Assembly: GCA_023444095.1 (NCBI GenBank)
Contig: JAEZRP010000038.1
Location: forward strand, 1-62,801
Direction of reading: 5' to 3'
DNA length: 62,801 nt
From: Bacillota bacterium
GTDB taxonomy: Bacteria; Bacillota; Clostridia; Christensenellales; Aristaeellaceae
In this document: one piece after another, positions 62,751-62,801 of the stretch
Layout: every line of letters begins with the position of its first letter
How positions within the stretch are numbered: position 1 is the stretch's first letter
Program-made: the position numbers and the translations under genes
Notes under the pieces: generated by a model
What the model saw: the letters and a program-made list of their open reading frames with translations, nothing else
The model's database searches: none
What the model was told of the DNA's origin: nothing

Positions 62751-62776
62751 CAATCGTCGACTGCGGTCGTCGATTG
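62751..62776. other. inverted repeat upstream of rpsP
   Basis: CAATCGTCGA and TCGTCGATTG pair with one mismatch across CTGCGG. It is either the terminator of an upstream gene outside the window or a leader structure of the rpsP transcript. Confidence 0.4.
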
Positions 62777-62801
62777 CGAGAGAGGCTCCGGATTGCTGAA
62801 T

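Overview
The window reads as chromosome of a GC-rich anaerobic Clostridia-type Firmicute. The grounds are a leucine T-box leader, Shine-Dalgarno sites built on GGAGG, frequent TTG starts, a six-subunit Rnf complex in the order C-D-G-E-A-B, a PTS HPr-like protein, and several secreted SH3/NlpC-P60 wall proteins. Sugar-acid and furanoside enzymes suggest a gut or plant-polysaccharide habitat. The taxon is inferred, not shown. I see no integrase, transposase, prophage, rRNA or CRISPR array.

Layout. 0-6 kb: tRNA-Gln; a methyltransferase plus nucleotidyltransferase pair behind a possible leader-peptide attenuator; an HPr-like protein without its histidine; then leuS-uppP behind a T-box. 6-11 kb: threonine genes, with thrC-thrB divergent from hom-asd. 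11-21 kb: an ArsB/NhaD-type transporter, an NlpC/P60 wall hydrolase, and a six-gene efflux operon (three adaptors, one 928-aa FtsX-type permease, two ATPases). 21-28 kb: a transglutaminase, a sialidase-like propeller and an unknown protein; an XRE regulator; an MFS transporter; an SH3 protein; an AraC regulator. 28-38 kb: an ABC-2 exporter trio behind a structured, terminator-bearing leader; two MATE exporters; an ABC exporter with an overlapping upstream ORF; a second NlpC/P60 protein; a PucR-type regulator. 38-48 kb: ctpA, a TolB-like propeller, a URO-D-like protein, a ROK protein, rsgA, a flavodoxin, a secreted esterase and a flavoprotein. 47.8-52 kb: an RpiR regulator divergent from GH127 and GH172 furanosidase genes. 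52-58 kb: the Rnf operon plus a GNAT gene. 58-60 kb: uxaC-kdgF for uronate use. 60-62.7 kb: rpsP-khpA-(EEP phosphatase)-rimM-trmD.

The most interesting observation is in rnfG. The protein has an insert of about 85 residues, partly encoded by a 48-bp tandem repeat. The insert carries five extra copies of a [D/N/E]-x-x-T-G-A-T pattern, the same pattern as the genuine FMN-attachment site at the C-terminus. The subunit might therefore carry several covalent flavins. Next come the two candidate regulatory leaders (methyltransferase pair and ABC-2 trio) and a family of composite intergenic hairpin elements repeated at five or more gene ends.
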